64,000 nucleotides of DNA from Megaleporinus macrocephalus (lineage: Eukaryota; Chordata; Actinopteri; Characiformes; Anostomidae): the NCBI GenBank assembly GCA_021613375.1, contig CM038725.1:12133589-12197588 (forward strand). The letters run 5' to 3'. The notes under the pieces are model-generated. The model made no database searches, was not told the origin of the DNA, and saw nothing but the letters and a program-made list of their open reading frames with translations. Positions 1 to 12,369 of the stretch are shown piece by piece; the first letter of the stretch is position 1; each line of letters begins with the position of its first letter. Position numbers and translations under genes: made by a program.

Positions 1-282
1 TGTACATTTGTTTTCATCATTCACAATTGAGTAGGTGCAGTAGTTTAGATGAGTTTAGGCTTAAGTTCAAAACTCTGCTAATTGAGGAGAACAGCACTAT
101 AATATACACAAGACTGATCATTTCAGCTTAGCCTTAAACAACTGCTCAGTGAAAAGATGCCAATCAAAATTCAGCTTTGTATCTATAGGTTAAATGCAGC
201 ACAAACACTAAAGCTTAGAGTTAGAAGCTGAAGGGATGTAGAAAGAAATGAAGGCTATAGATAGGAAAGAAACCACTGATAC

Positions 283-3200
283 CTTGAGTACGTACTCCAG
301 TTTAATAATGCTACAGTTTGAGATGGTTAGTTCCAGGTTAGGTGGGATCTTCAGGTCTGTGTTCACTGTTTGCTTTGATCCAGATGGGATGGGGTCTCCA
401 ACCACTTTGAAAATAGATTTTGAAGAATACTGAGAGTGGCCTTGTGCATAGAAGGCCTGTTTTTGCTCAAGACTGTACTTCAGCTTGAGTTTGCGAGACG
501 AAGAGTTGTCAACTTCAGTGGAAACCCTGATGACGTCACCTTCCAAAAAGAAAGAGTCAAAGTCAAAAACTGCACTGAATTAATTAAAAAAGTTTAAATG
601 GTGGCTTTACTAGATTGGGTTCTTGAGGGATGGTATAAACTAACCTTGCATATAACCCGTTTTGTCAATTGTTGCTCTGATTGAGGCACTTCCGGAGGTG
701 AAGAGTTTCATCTTTTTGTCAGTAGCAGCAGTCTGTGGGCTCTGTATCCAACAGTATAAAAAACAAGAGTAAACTAAACCACCCCAAATATCATTCCATA
801 GTAGTATGACAGATAGCTGTACAAATAGCATTAATAGCATACATATCAAAAACATGCCCTTCGTTTTAATGCCATTCACCTTTAATGCTTTTTGAAGGTC
901 TGTCTCTTCTGGAAACGACACGTATTTACATGTAAATTTACAGGAGGGTGTTCAAAATAGGGTTGACCGATATGGTTTTTCAGGGCCAATACCACTCAGG
1001 GAAACTGATAAACGATTTTTGGGTTCATATTTTTTATATTTTCTTAAACAAAACAACTAAGCAACAGCTCTTAATGATGTTTAATTCGCAATGACATTAA
1101 TAAGAAAAATTTAAATGAAAATAAAACTCAAAAGGGGCTTTAAATATCCCAAACAATTATATACATGTATTATGTGTATACATTTTACATAAAACATATA
1201 TGGAGTATGAGTTGCAGACAGTGTTGAAAGTAGGGGTCAGCTGATGGTCTGAGCTGATATTCAGCTTTTTTCTGATTGCCAATAAAGTGCTTTTTGTTCT
1301 GTATGCGTGTATCTGACGCAACCATGATCAAAGTAACAAGTAAAGTAAACAGTATTCAGTTATTTAATCTGATTGCATTCCGTTTCCTTCCATTATTGTG
1401 AAACTAGACACTCCTTGGCATGCAGGCAACTGAATAATAATATTTACTACTAAACATTCAGCACAGAGATGTGGTGCACCGCATAGCACTACTTAGGTAA
1501 TCTTACTTCTAATCATTTACTGTCAATTTAATAAATAGGCCTGAACGATGAGCAATGCTTTGGTGGTTCAGTAAGGTTGACAGGCCTAGAGGACGTACGT
1601 AAAATACAACTTACGTATTTTCAGCTGACCACATACCATTAAATGAGCAGCCACACCAACCCTAGGGATAAAGTTGATTTCTGTTTTTGCAGTGCGGTCT
1701 ATCTTCCACGAGCGATCCAGTTTAACTTCCAGAACGTACTTAACTGAGCCATAATATCCTTTAAAAGATGGTGGCATATTCCTGCAATTCAGAAAACAGC
1801 AGAAATAAAAAAAATAAACTCTAAGACCGAGTTCATTCCAAATTAGCAGTGACCCACTTTTGCGTCTGTTAAACAGTAGTAAAACAGGGCCCTTGTCTCA
1901 TATAAGCAGTGCTGCAACATCATCTACTGTGACTTTTGCAGGTAGTGTTACAGTATCATTATTTCACTGCAGTGTTTGTGCGCCAAAAGGCCACTTTAAT
2001 AAAACCACCTCCTTGTATCTACACTTATTGTTCATGTTATCAGCTCCACTTACCGTGTAGGTGCTTTTTGCACTTCTCCATTTACAGACTATTGTCCAGC
2101 TGTTTCTCTGTATAGTCCTTTAGTCCCCTTTTATACTGTTTTTCAATGGGCAGGACCCCCCCAGGAGTTTTTAAACACTTCAGTGTCACTTCTGGACTGA
2201 GAATAGTCCATTCATCAAAAATATCTAGCCAACAGCGTCCTGTGACCAATCATGAAGGACTAGTTGATGAGCAGCAGCAACAGATGAGCTACAAGGGGGG
2301 CCAACAAGGTAGGAGTGTTGAATAGAGTGGACAGTGAGTGGACACTGTGTCTGATCCACTTGTACCAGCGAAACATATATTAACATGCCACCACGACACT
2401 ACACCATTTCAGTATAGTAGTACAGTAGTATAGTATGTAGTACAGAGCTGAAAACAACCCACCACCCAAATAATATCTGCTCACTGGTGGTCCTGTGTGG
2501 GTCCTGACCATTAAAGAACAGGGAACAAAGTATACAGAGAAACAGATGAATGACAGCCTGTGATTGTATAACCACAAAGTGCTCCTATATGGTAAGTGGA
2601 GCTGATAAAATGGAGTGTTGATACAAGGAGGTGCTTTTAATGAAGTGACCAGTCTGGGTATGTTTATATGACAATGTAATTAATAATATTATGGGACTAA
2701 AACAATAACAGTAACACCTTATGACTGTAGGTCATAAGGAATGGGCTATATGACACCTACATATGCCCTTCATTACAACTGAAACAGACCTGGATAAACA
2801 TTTAAACACTGAAGGCATATTTAAAATGTACTTAGGCACACAGGGACATATACATGAGGTTGAGATTACTATTAAAATAACACAAACTGATGACTTATTG
2901 TATTCATTTGTGAATTAATTGTCAGAAAAAACATAAATAATTTTGATAACATTATATGTCATAAGGGTATCATTTGTCATACAGGCCACATTGGTAAAGG
3001 TTTTAGTTGACATAATATATATGCCAGAAAAGATAACATGTCATAATTAGATACAGTGGATTAAATGTCAGTATTCAAAAGACTGGCACCACATTTTTGT
3101 CATAGTAAAAAACGGGAGAGACCAAAAACCTACTTTACTTTCAATGTAAGTCAATGGAACCAGAATTTTCTCCAAGCTATTTTGGAGCACTTCTATTGGT

Positions 3201-3988
3201 CCATTCGTCCTGAAATTCTCACACAATGTAAACTACCATTGTCAGGTTCAAATGATGTATAAAACTCAAAATTGACAAAGATGGAGACACGTTTTTCATT
3301 GGACAGCGACGATATACTGAGCTACAAAGTCAGTTATTATAACGTGTTGTGCCACTTCAGACAAAAATCTGTCACCTCTCATGTTAACTTAACACTATAG
3401 AAGACAGAAGCAGCCTTTACGACAGATACCCTTATTAAAAGTAAAATAATATATAAAAATAATAGTACAAGCCATTATAAATGTTTATATAGGTTCATGC
3501 CCATTACAAAATGAGCTTAGTCATGCTAGCCATGCCACCGTATGACCAACAGTTAAGTGTTACCACAAGATCATAGCGCAAAACCCAAAGCACTCCTGAA
3601 ATTACTCACCCATGGGGCAACTGAAGGCTAAATGGAAAAACATGTCTTCCTGGTTTAACCACATTTCCATCTAGAAATAAAAGAAAAAGCTATATCAGGC
3701 CACATGGGCTGCAACTGCACTACATTAATTGATGATAAAATAATGATATTGCCTTCAAGCTATAAATGTAAAACCAATCTTCCAACAACAGTACACCTAC
3801 AACAACTTTCACATATCAGTTCTCATAAACCATTTGGCTGAAAGCTGAACAGGGTAAACATAATAAGGCCATACTTACAGGTCTCTCCTTTTGTGATTAT
3901 GACATTTGGTTCATTTTTTGCTGTAAAAGTAACAAAATAGAAAGTAAGTTTTTGTGTCATTTACCTCTTTAAGGTGCAGTTACATGTG

Positions 3989-4045
<57 letters not shown>

Positions 4046-4651
4046 GCAAATCTTAGGCACCTATTGTTTAAGGCCATTAAATAAGTGTATGTTCACCATC
4101 AGATGTAAACAAGCATAAATACAGTAGAAAGTAACATAAATATCTGAAATATTTATTCTGAAAGAAGTAGATCATATTTTGAGCTCCAGTTTGAAGAATA
4201 AAGGTTAGTTCCAGATTTCTCCTGGACGCCCCAGACATTGTATGAATGTATTCAGTTCCTTCAGCAGCAATCTTGATTTAGCTTAATGAAGTACTGAGCA
4301 GTCAAAGCAGGTATTAGATCTTTAAATCTAGGTCGCCAGTATTGGAAAGGTGCTTCACTGATCTCACATGTAGCCAAACAGCTGAATGTACGTGAAGAAA
4401 TATATGAAACTATTTTAAACATGAAGATGGAAAACTTGTACATGTCCACTACTGAGCAGTAAAGGCAGTCCAATCAAGCAGGACACTGCTACAGAAAAGA
4501 AAACAGCTGGTCTGTGCTGGTTTAGCTGGTCGTACCAGCACAGCCAGATCATATCAGAACATAGAACATATCTGCAGTACTGCAGCTTACCACCAGGTAG
4601 ACATGCACTGTATAAAATACTATTATATACTAATATATTTATACTATATAT

Positions 4652-4743
<92 letters not shown>

Positions 4744-5144
4744 TAAATACTAAATACTAATATAATATATTATTAATACAGGGTATTAAATTATTAAATA
4801 TTAAATATCTTGTGAATTGAAGATTGAAGCTGTCTTGTGTTAAAGCCTGACAGCAGCAGTACAATAACATGCTCTCTCCTACCTGGTTTGGAGGGGTCCT
4901 GAATAAAAACCTGCTTGAGTTTGAAGTATCTCTCGTGGGAGTGGTACGTGTCGCTGTCATCGTTGTGACTCTCAGTCCACCTGACGTCCGCGTCTCCTTT
5001 ACATTTAATATAAAAACACTGGATCTTCGCTTCTTTGGCCACTTCCAGAAACACTCGCCCCTGAATGACGTCGCCGTTCGTGAACGTGTTGGTTTCGTTT
5101 ACGGGGTCGTAGTTTAAAGTCAGCTCTTTGATCGTGGATGACAT
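283..5144 (-). CDS. arrdc3-like: arrestin domain-containing protein 3-like, copy A (3' end outside window)
   Basis: Alpha-arrestin. Family members link NEDD4-type ubiquitin ligases to membrane receptors for endocytic sorting. Exons (minus): 5144-4883, 3920-3879, 3670-3610, 1781-1637, 741-645, 539-283. All junctions are GT-AG and the frame is continuous over 864 nt (288 aa). Exons 1-4 correspond to the arrestin N-terminal domain and exons 5-6 to the C-terminal domain; the last exon, expected to hold the PPxY tail, lies before position 1. The start is the ATG at 5144-5142, opening MSSTIKELTLNYDP, as in copy B. There is no stop or frameshift, so it looks functional. It differs from copy B at about 35 of 288 residues (hand count). 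Exact orthology to arrdc3 versus another fish arrdc is uncertain. Confidence 0.88.
1988..2652. repeat. foldback (palindromic) interspersed repeat, copy 1
   Basis: The left end (aaaccacctccttg, then ttatcagctccacttacc) reappears as its reverse complement at the right end (ggtaagtggagctgataa, then caaggaggtg). The middle contains the 'gaccaccagtgagcag' and 'cagtgtcact' segments shared with the copies at about 19.58, 43.51 and 51.25 kb. It lies in intron 3 of arrestin copy A, in the same intron and orientation as the related copy in copy B. I recognise it as a MITE-like repeat common in ostariophysan fish, without a certain family name. Confidence 0.7.
3060..3322 (+). repeat. dispersed 'GACGATAT' repeat
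   Basis: A roughly 260-bp unit with hallmark segments gtaagtcaatggaaccagaa, tctattggtccattc and ttcattggacagcgacgat. The same segments recur at 29612-29840, 29890-30080 (inverted), 26370-26445, 55730-55850 and, in part, 11448-11520 and 21895-21945. It is a non-coding interspersed repeat in intron 3 of arrestin copy A. Confidence 0.6.
3990..4041. repeat. (TA)n microsatellite
   Basis: Uninterrupted TA dinucleotides in intron 1 of arrestin copy A, close to exon 2. Confidence 0.95.
4654..4741. repeat. (TG)n(TA)n microsatellite
   Basis: A short TG run passes into a long TA run in intron 1 of arrestin copy A. Copy B has a larger TA/TTA/TG array in the same intron (21956-22143), so the microsatellite probably predates the gene duplication. 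Confidence 0.95.
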
Positions 5145-5330
5145 GTTTCCCTTTAGTTCAGAGCTGCAGTGAGGGCTTCAGGAGACGCTGCGCAGGGTTC
5201 ATATTCCAGCCCGTCTCGTAGTGAAAAGGTGATCACTAGAACGTGATCTCAGTTGTATTAACGCTCGTGCGCTCCCACACTTTCCCGGCGACTGTACGAG
5301 GCGGGGTGGGCGGGGCATCTTACAACACGG
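5145..5330 (-). promoter_or_regulatory. probable promoter/5'UTR of arrestin copy A
   Basis: The first ~90 bp upstream of the ATG are nearly identical to the region upstream of copy B (22528-22620), so the duplication included the 5'UTR and proximal promoter. A pair of GC boxes of GGCGGGG type lies at about 5300-5316, consistent with Sp1-type sites. No clear TATA box was seen. The transcription start is not determined. Confidence 0.5.
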
Positions 5331-5731
5331 GAAAGTGGACACACTGTTAATGTTTCCTTATCCAAAGGTTGCGACCTGATCTGATGTCATATCCTGTATG
5401 GTCAAATGCGGTTCACTGAAATGTTCTGATCAGTTATTGATAACAGTCTTACCTGTTCATCTGGAAGTGATGGATGATGAAGACCCTGAACTTTAAGATC
5501 CTGCCTATCCGGCTAAGACAGCTTTATGCTGGAGGATGTGACTTCTATGACATGTAGGCTGCAAACACATTTGATAGAAGTTGAAATGTTATCTGACAGT
5601 ATATATTATATTATTTTTATTTTTTTTCTCATTAAATATTGGGCTCCTGTGGGCTAGGGTGACCAGATGAGAATGAGAGAAATTCAGGGCATAAATTCGG
5701 GGCTTGATTAGGATCATGAATCGAATATCTA

Positions 5732-7696
5732 CAAAGATGTCAAAAGTATTTACATTCATTACTCAGGTAGAAGTATAGATACTAGGGTTTAAAAATACTT
5801 CTGTAGAAGTTGAAGTATCAACTGAAGCTTTTTACTCCAGTAAAAGTGTAAAAGTACTGCTTTCAGAACAACTTAAAGTATAAAAGTAAACGTAACATAC
5901 GGAAAAAAATGCCATTAAGGACAAAAACTACGTTTGCACCACAGGGGTCTATAGTGCACTAGCCCACCTCCCCAAAAGCCCCATTCTTCTAAAAGCCATA
6001 ATGACTATAATGTTATATTAAAATATTAATGTTGATAAACATTTTCAACATTGAGTGAAAATGTAAGGAGTAGAAAGTACTGATAATGGAGTGTAAATGT
6101 AAGGAGTAGAAAGTACTGATAATGGAGTGTAAATGTAAGGAGTAGAAAGTACTGATAATGGAGTGTAAATGTAAGGAGTAGAAAGTTCTGATAATGGAGT
6201 GTAAATGTAAGGAGTAGAAAGTACTGATAATGGAGTGTAAATGTAAGGAGTAGAAAGTACTGATAATGGAGTGTAAATATAAGGAGTAGAAAGTACAGAT
6301 AATGGAGTGTAAATGTAAGGAGTAGAAAGTACAGATAATGGAGTGTAAATGTAAGGAGTAAACAGTACTGATAATGGAGTGGAAATGTAAGGAGTAGAAA
6401 GTACAGATAATGGAATGTAAATGTAAGGAGTAGAAGGTACAGATAATGGAGTGTAAATGTAAGGAGTAGAAAGTACTCATAATGGAGTGTAAATGTAAGG
6501 AGTAGAAAGTACAGATAATGGAGTGTAAATGTAAGGAGTAAACAGTACTGATAATGGAGTGTAAATGTAAGGAGTAAACAGTACTGATAATGGAGTGTAA
6601 ATGTAAGGAGTAGAAAGTACAGCTAATGGAGTGTAAATGTAAGGAGTAGAAAGTACAGATAATGGAGTGTAAATGTAAGGAGTAGAAAGTACAGATAATG
6701 GAGTGTAAATGTAAGGAGTAGAAAGTACAGATAATGGAGTGTAAATGTAAGGAGTAGAAAGTACTGATAATGGAGTGTAAATGTAAGGAGTAGAAAGTAC
6801 TGAGAATGGAGTGTAAATGTAAGGAGTAGAAAGTACAGATAATGGAGTGTAAATGTAAGGAGTAGAAAGTACTGATAATGGAGTGTAAATGTAAGGAGTA
6901 GAAAGTACAGATAATGGAGTGTAAATGTAAGGAGTAGAAAGTACAGATAATGGAGTGTAAATGTAAGGAGTAGAAAGTACAGATAATGGAGTGTAAATGT
7001 AAGGAGTAGAAAGTACTGATAATGGAGTATAAATGTAAGGAGTAGAAAGTACAGCTAATGGAGTGTAAATGTAAGGAGTAGAAAGTACTGATAATGGAGT
7101 GTAAATGTAAGGAGTAGAAAGTACAGATAATGGAGTGTAAATGTAAGGAGTAGAAAGTACAGATAATGGAGTGTAAATGTAAGGAGTAGAAAGTACTGAT
7201 AATGGAGTGTAAATGTAAGGAGTAGAAAGTACTGATAATGGAGTGTAAATGTAAGGAGTAGAAAGTACTGATAATGGAGTGTAAATGTAAGGAGTAGAAA
7301 GTACAGCTAATGGAGTGTAAATGTAAGGAGTAGAAAGTACTGATAATGGAGTGTAAATGTAAGGAGTAGAAAGTACAGATAATGGAGTGTAAATGTAAGG
7401 AGTAGAAAGTACAGATAATGGAGTGTAAATGTAAGGAGTAGAAAGCACAGATAATGGAGTGTAAATGTAAGGAGTGGAAAGCACAGATAATGGAGTGTAA
7501 ATGTAAGGAGTAGAAAGTACAGATAATGGAGTGTAAATGTAAGGAGTAGAAAGCACAGATAATGGAGTGTAAATGTAAGGAGTAGAAAGTACAGATAATG
7601 GAGTGTAAATGTAAGGAGTAGAAAGCACAGATAATGGAGTGTAAATGTAAGGAGTAAGGTAACAAAGTATTTGTACTTGATTACTTGACACCTCTG
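5732..7696. mobile_element. hAT-like non-autonomous transposon carrying a 36-bp minisatellite
   Basis: A perfect 8-bp direct duplication, aatatcta, flanks the element (5724-5731 and 7697-7704). The ends are related inverted repeats: caaagatgtcaaaag on the left, and cagaggtgtcaag on the right read as reverse complement. The outer parts (5732-6050 and 7655-7696) carry the 'agtatagatac/aagtacttc' motifs typical of a common fish repeat. The centre is the tandem array described separately. No transposase is encoded. The 8-bp duplication fits the hAT superfamily; the exact family is inference. Confidence 0.72.
6053..7655. repeat. 36-bp minisatellite, about 44 units
   Basis: The unit reads aatgtaaggagtagaaagta followed by ctgataatggagtgta, with point variants such as acagataatgg and aacagtactg. 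Because 36 is a multiple of three and the minus-strand unit lacks in-frame stops, it gives three overlapping long open frames (for example 6013-7665) with 12-residue periodic proteins. These are artefacts: composition is purely repetitive, and both ends lie inside a transposon with a target-site duplication. Confidence 0.97.
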
Positions 7697-7878
7697 AATA
7701 TCTATAGCTGACTTGCTGACCACACACAGTTACGTTATAGTATCATCAGAATCTGACTTTATTTGCCAATATGCTCACACATACAAGGAATTTGTTTTTG
7801 GTTACAGAAGCTCACAGTGTACGATAACTGACATTACAGAATCAACAAACACACCCAACCTAGCCATCCTCCTACACA

Positions 7879-7895
7879 CACACACACAGTGACAT

Positions 7896-7974
<79 letters not shown>

Positions 7975-8030
7975 GACATACACGCACACACACACGCACA
8001 CACACAGTGACATACACGCACACACACACC
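7879..8030. repeat. (CA)n microsatellite with GTGACATACACG interruptions
   Basis: A long CA tract interrupted three times by cagtgacatacacg, lying within the 3' part of the minus-strand LINE. It gives spurious Cys/Val-rich open frames on the minus strand. Confidence 0.95.
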
Positions 8031-8169
8031 TGTAAACTTAACCTGTGCAGAGTTGTATATTTAAAGTACAGTGCAGACTGAATTAAATAGATATACATAT
8101 GGAGAACAGAATAGTCACTGGTGGAGACGGTGGTACAGAGTGTTCTGAGACTCTATCAGATAAATAAAA

Positions 8170-9880
8170 GTGCAGTACAGGGAAAGAAGAGTGAGAGAAC
8201 ATCTGGATATGAATGTATGTATGTAGTAGACTGTACAGAGAAAGAAGAGTGAGAGAACATCTGGATATGGACGTATGTATGTAGTAGACTGTACAGAGAA
8301 AGAAGAGTGAGAGAACATCTGGATATGGACGTATGTATGTAGTAGACTGTACAGAGAAAGAAGAGTGAGAGAACATCTGGATATGGATGTATGTGGTAGA
8401 CTCCACAGAGAAAGAAGAGTGAGATAACATCAGGATATGGATGTATGTATGTGGTAGACTGTACAGAGAAAGAAGAGTGAGAGAACATCTGGATATGAAT
8501 GTATGTATGTAGTAGACTGTACAGAGAAAGAAGAGTGAGAGAACATCTGGATATGGATGTATGTATGTAGTAGACTGTATAGAGAAAGAAGAGTGAGAGA
8601 ACATCTGGATATGGATGTATGTGGTAGACTGTACAGAGAAAGAAGAGTGAGAGAACATCAGGATATGGATGTATGTATGTAGTAGACTGTACAGAGAAAG
8701 AAGAGTGAGAGAACATCTGGATATGGATGTATGTGGTAGACTGTACAGAGAAAGAAGTGTGAGAGAACATCTGGATATGGATGTATGGATGTAGTAGACT
8801 GTATAGAGAAAGAAGAGTGAGAGAACATCTGGATATGGATGTATGTGGTAGACTGTACAGAGAAAGAAGAGTGAGAGAACATCAGGATATGGATGTATGT
8901 ATGTAGTAGACTGTACAGAGAAAGAAGAGTGAGAGAACATCTGGATATGGATGTATGTGGTAGACTGTACAGAGAAAGAAGTGTGAGAGAACATCTGGAT
9001 ATGGATGTATGGATGTAGTAGACTATACAGAGAAAGAAGAGTGAGAGAACATCTGGATATGGATGTATGTGGTAGACTGTACAGAGAAAGAAGAGTGAGA
9101 GAACATCAGGATATGGATGTATGTATGTGGTTGACTGTATAGAGAAAGAAGAGTGAGAGAACATCTGGATATGGATGTATGTATGTAGTAGACTGTACAG
9201 AGAAAGAAGAGTGAGAGAACATCTGGATATGGATGTATGTGGTAGACTGTACAGAGAAAGAAGAGTGAGAGAACATCTGGATATGGATGTATGTATGTAG
9301 TAGACTACAGAGAAAGAAGAGTGAGAGAACATCAGGATATGGATGTATGTATGTGGTAGACTGTACAGAGAGGAAGAGTGAGAAAACATCTGGATATGGA
9401 TGTATGTGGTTGACTGTACAGAGAAAGAAGAGTGAGAGAACATCAGGATATGGATGTATGTATGTAGTAGACTGTACAGAGAAAGAAGAGTGAGAGAACA
9501 TCTGGATATGAATGTATGTATGTAGTAGACTGTACAGAGAAAGAAGAGTGAGAGAACATCTGGATATGAATGTATGTATGTGGTAGACTGTACAGAGAAA
9601 GAAGAGTGAGAGAACATCTGGATATGGATGTATGTGGTAGACTGTACAGAGAAAGAAGAGTGAGAGAACATCAGGATATGGATTTATGTATGTGGTAGAC
9701 TGTACAGAGAAAGAAGAGTGAGAGAACATCTGGATATGGATGTATGTATGTGGTAGACTGTACAAAGAGGAAGAGTGAGAGAACATCTGAATATGTATGT
9801 ATGTATGTAGTAGACTGTTCAGAGAAAGAAGAGTGAGAGAACATCTGAATATGGATGTATGTAGTAGACTGTATCCAGAA
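8170..9880. repeat. 58/54-bp minisatellite, about 30 units
   Basis: The unit is agagaaagaagagtgagaga, then acatctggatatggatgtat, then gtatgtagtagactgtac. A second unit class lacks one gtat (54 bp), and acatcagg versus acatctgg marks two subtypes. The subtypes alternate in blocks, implying segmental amplification. Long minus-strand open frames here (for example 8658-9671) are repeat artefacts. The array lies between the coding part and the 3' tail of the LINE. Confidence 0.95.
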
Positions 9881-10363
9881 TGTAGTGTGTGATGTTCAGC
9901 TGTTCATGAGTGTGATGGCGTGTGGGAAGAAGCTTCTCTGAAGTCTGGAGGTCTTGATTCTCAACTGGCTGAAACGCCGACCTGAGGGAAGATATGTCCA
10001 GGGTGTGATGGATCACGGACGATGTTCTCTGCCCGCTTCCTGGTTCTGGTCGTGTGCAGGTCCAGTAGGGAGGGTAACTTCACATTTATGGTTCTCTCTG
10101 CAGACCTGATGATGCGCTGCAGTCTGTGGGTGTGGTGTCTGGTGGCTGAGCTGCCCCACACTATGATGGATGCGGTGAGGACAGATTCTATGGTGGCGGT
10201 GTAGAACTGCACCATGAGCTCCTTGGGCAGGTTGAACTTCCTCAGCTGACGCAGGAAGTATAGCCTCTGCTGAGCTTTCTTGATGATGGTGCTGATGTTG
10301 CGGTCTCATTTCAAGTCCCTGGAGATTATTGTGCCCAGAAACGTGTAGTAGTCCACATCTCTT

Positions 10364-11904
10364 CATAAGAGTATTTCATATGTCTTCATATCCTAACATT
10401 CTCTAACATTAATTAGCTAATACACATAAAGACAGCACTACTCTAGCACCTTAGCTTTAATAACACACAGGCTAATCCACAACACAGAAGCTACAGCTTC
10501 TCTCACTCCTTTATAAATAGTAAACAGAGCACCCGCAGCATTAGCCTGCTAAATTAAAATAAACCATCAGATACTCACTCCTAGCTAACAATAACAGAAT
10601 AAAGAGTGATCAGAAATATAGGTTAGGGTTAGAGCTAGGCTGATAATGACTGCAATGTGTTGATTCTGAGTAATAAAATACTTCTTTACTCCCTAAAATA
10701 CTCCTTTGCAAAACTTACTAGACACAATTATGCTGTACTGAGAAAGAAAAACTAGGCCATACCATTTTGTAAGGCAAGGGGAGGTATTTTTATTGTTAAA
10801 ATAATAGTTTTAAACATATACTCCCTATGGTTTTAACATTTCCAGCTTGTCAGCGACAAATTAACGTTAAAAGAAAAAAAAAGTTTTAACTATGATCTTC
10901 AGGGATGCTGGGACTCAATTTAGCACTCCTAAAATAGGGCTAGCAACACCCCTGGTTATAACGTTGTCAGTACGTTATCACAACCTCCTAGAATTCTTCC
11001 ATTACAGCTCAATTATATCTGCATAAATCTCCATGGAATTTAGTAACACTACAGAGCAAGGTTGTATGTCATAGTGACATTGTGACAACATATAATAGAC
11101 CACCTTTTGACAACGTTGTGGCAACGTTGAAAGAATGTAGATGACGTGACAACGCTATGTGTTTGAGTTCTCAGAAACATTCTGTTCCCCTAAAACTGTA
11201 TGGACCCAATATGTTCTCAAGGGATTTGGAGTTGATGTGGTTATGAAAATAAGATGTTTCATTCTCACTTCTTCCTACAGTAAAACAGTGAATTCCAAAA
11301 TTTCAAAATGTTTGTGAATCAGTGCACTTCTCCTAGATCGGCATGCAGAGTTGGGAACTGTCCAGGAAGACTGAATGGTCAACACTGACAACACTGTTTT
11401 TTTTTGTTACTATTTAAAAAAAATTATAGCATCCTTTATTTAATATCGTCGTCGTCCAAAGAAAAATTATGTACCTCCATTTTTATTTTTCTATATCATT
11501 TGAACACGACAGCTGCCATTTATAAAATTCATTAAAAACGCTTTTCCTTATAAATATAGAATTTAGCAAAGAGCAATACAAACACAGTCATTTCAAAAGG
11601 CTTTGCTCTCATTCCCATAGTAACAAATATTGCCATTGTGTAAAAAGCTATAGTCAGAGATCACATCACAACTAGAAAAGATGGGCAAGGTTTTCCTCAC
11701 CATGTCCGCAAAAGACACAGACATCACTAAACTCACAGTATTTAGAAAAAAGAGTTACATTGATATGTCCTATGTAGAATCTTACAATGTGTTTATTTTA
11801 CTTACTTTTAAATACTTTTTTACATACAGTATTTACTACATACAGCTACACTTTTTTCCACTGTAGTTTTAAGTTTAGAATTATTTTGTCACTTGTGTTT
11901 AACC
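10364..11904. other. intergenic, no gene seen; dispersed repeat fragments
   Basis: No credible exon. The segment 10960-11180 (acgttgtca, ccattacagctcaattatatctgca) resembles 50090-50340 and is probably a dispersed repeat. 11448-11520 is a partial copy of the 'GACGATAT' repeat in reverse orientation. Confidence 0.5.
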
Positions 11905-12115
11905 AGTCCATGCCGTGAAACACCCACATATACACTAGGGGGCAGTGAGCACACATGCCGTGCAGTGGGCAAGCCTATCCACAGCACCCGGGGAGCAGTT
12001 GGGGGTTAGGTGCCTTGCTCAAGGGCACTTCAGTCGTGTCCTGCTGGTCCTGGGGATCGAACCAGCAACCTTCTGGTCACAAGACCAGATCCCTAACCTT
12101 CAGCTCACAACAAAT
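11905..12115 (-). mobile_element. tRNA-derived SINE
   Basis: Read on the minus strand, the start resembles the 3' half of a tRNA: ggtctTGTGaccagaagg followed by a B-box-like GGTTCGATCCCC. The body contains the conserved run ttgagcaaggcacctaaccc and ccaactgctccccggg, which I recognise as a widespread fish SINE body. The coding-looking frames across it are not genes. Confidence 0.65.
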
Positions 12116-12369
12116 TTGCACAGAAGGAATTCCAGTGGAATTTTACTGGTCAGCAAATGCATATGTCACTCCTGGGTGTGCAAAAGACCAAACCCACTGC
12201 TGGATTAAAAACAAAGAGGGTCAGAGTGTTGGGTCCAAATTGGAAGTACTATTAAGACCTGAAAGCATTGCTTTTTGCGATGATAATAATGAAACAGTTT
12301 ACTTTACATCCCCAAAACACTTCTTCACATTTCACAATTATAATGTACCCCAGCAATAAATTGATGGCT

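Larger units (their letters stand above)
7742..10363 (-). mobile_element. 5'-truncated L2/CR1-like LINE with expanded repeats near its 3' end
   Basis: On the minus strand, about 10363-9960 translates as the C-terminal part of a LINE reverse-transcriptase protein: VDYYTFLGTIISRDLK, a stop (tga in place of the expected tgg), then KKAQQRLYFLRQLRKFNLPK, VWGSSATRHHTHRLQRI and RDPSHPGH. The frame then degenerates. The 3' end (7742-7830) reads toward AATAAAG and ATTCTGATTCTGAT-type terminal repeats, typical of fish L2-like LINEs. A 58/54-bp minisatellite (8170-9880) and a CA array (7879-8030) lie between coding end and tail. It is a dead copy. The clade name is from memory; the element itself is clear. 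Confidence 0.72.

Noticed and set aside
6013..7727. Long repetitive minus-strand ORFs (up to 550 aa)
   Set aside because: Frames are kept open by a 36-bp minisatellite inside a transposon; no domain, no splice structure and several overlapping frames equally open.
8083..9786. Several 200-340 aa minus-strand ORFs
   Set aside because: Same artefact from the 58/54-bp minisatellite; 54- and 58-bp units shift the frame repeatedly, as expected of non-coding repeats.
6053..9880. CRISPR-like regular arrays
   Set aside because: Units are contiguous tandem repeats without unique spacers, in a vertebrate genome.
10013..10366. 117-aa minus-strand ORF rich in His/Gln
   Set aside because: It is a shifted frame over the LINE reverse-transcriptase remnant; the real homology is in another frame (KKAQQRLYFLRQL).
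11945..12359. Two overlapping plus-strand ORFs (87 and 134 aa)
   Set aside because: They run through a tRNA-derived SINE read in reverse; the protein has no recognisable content.
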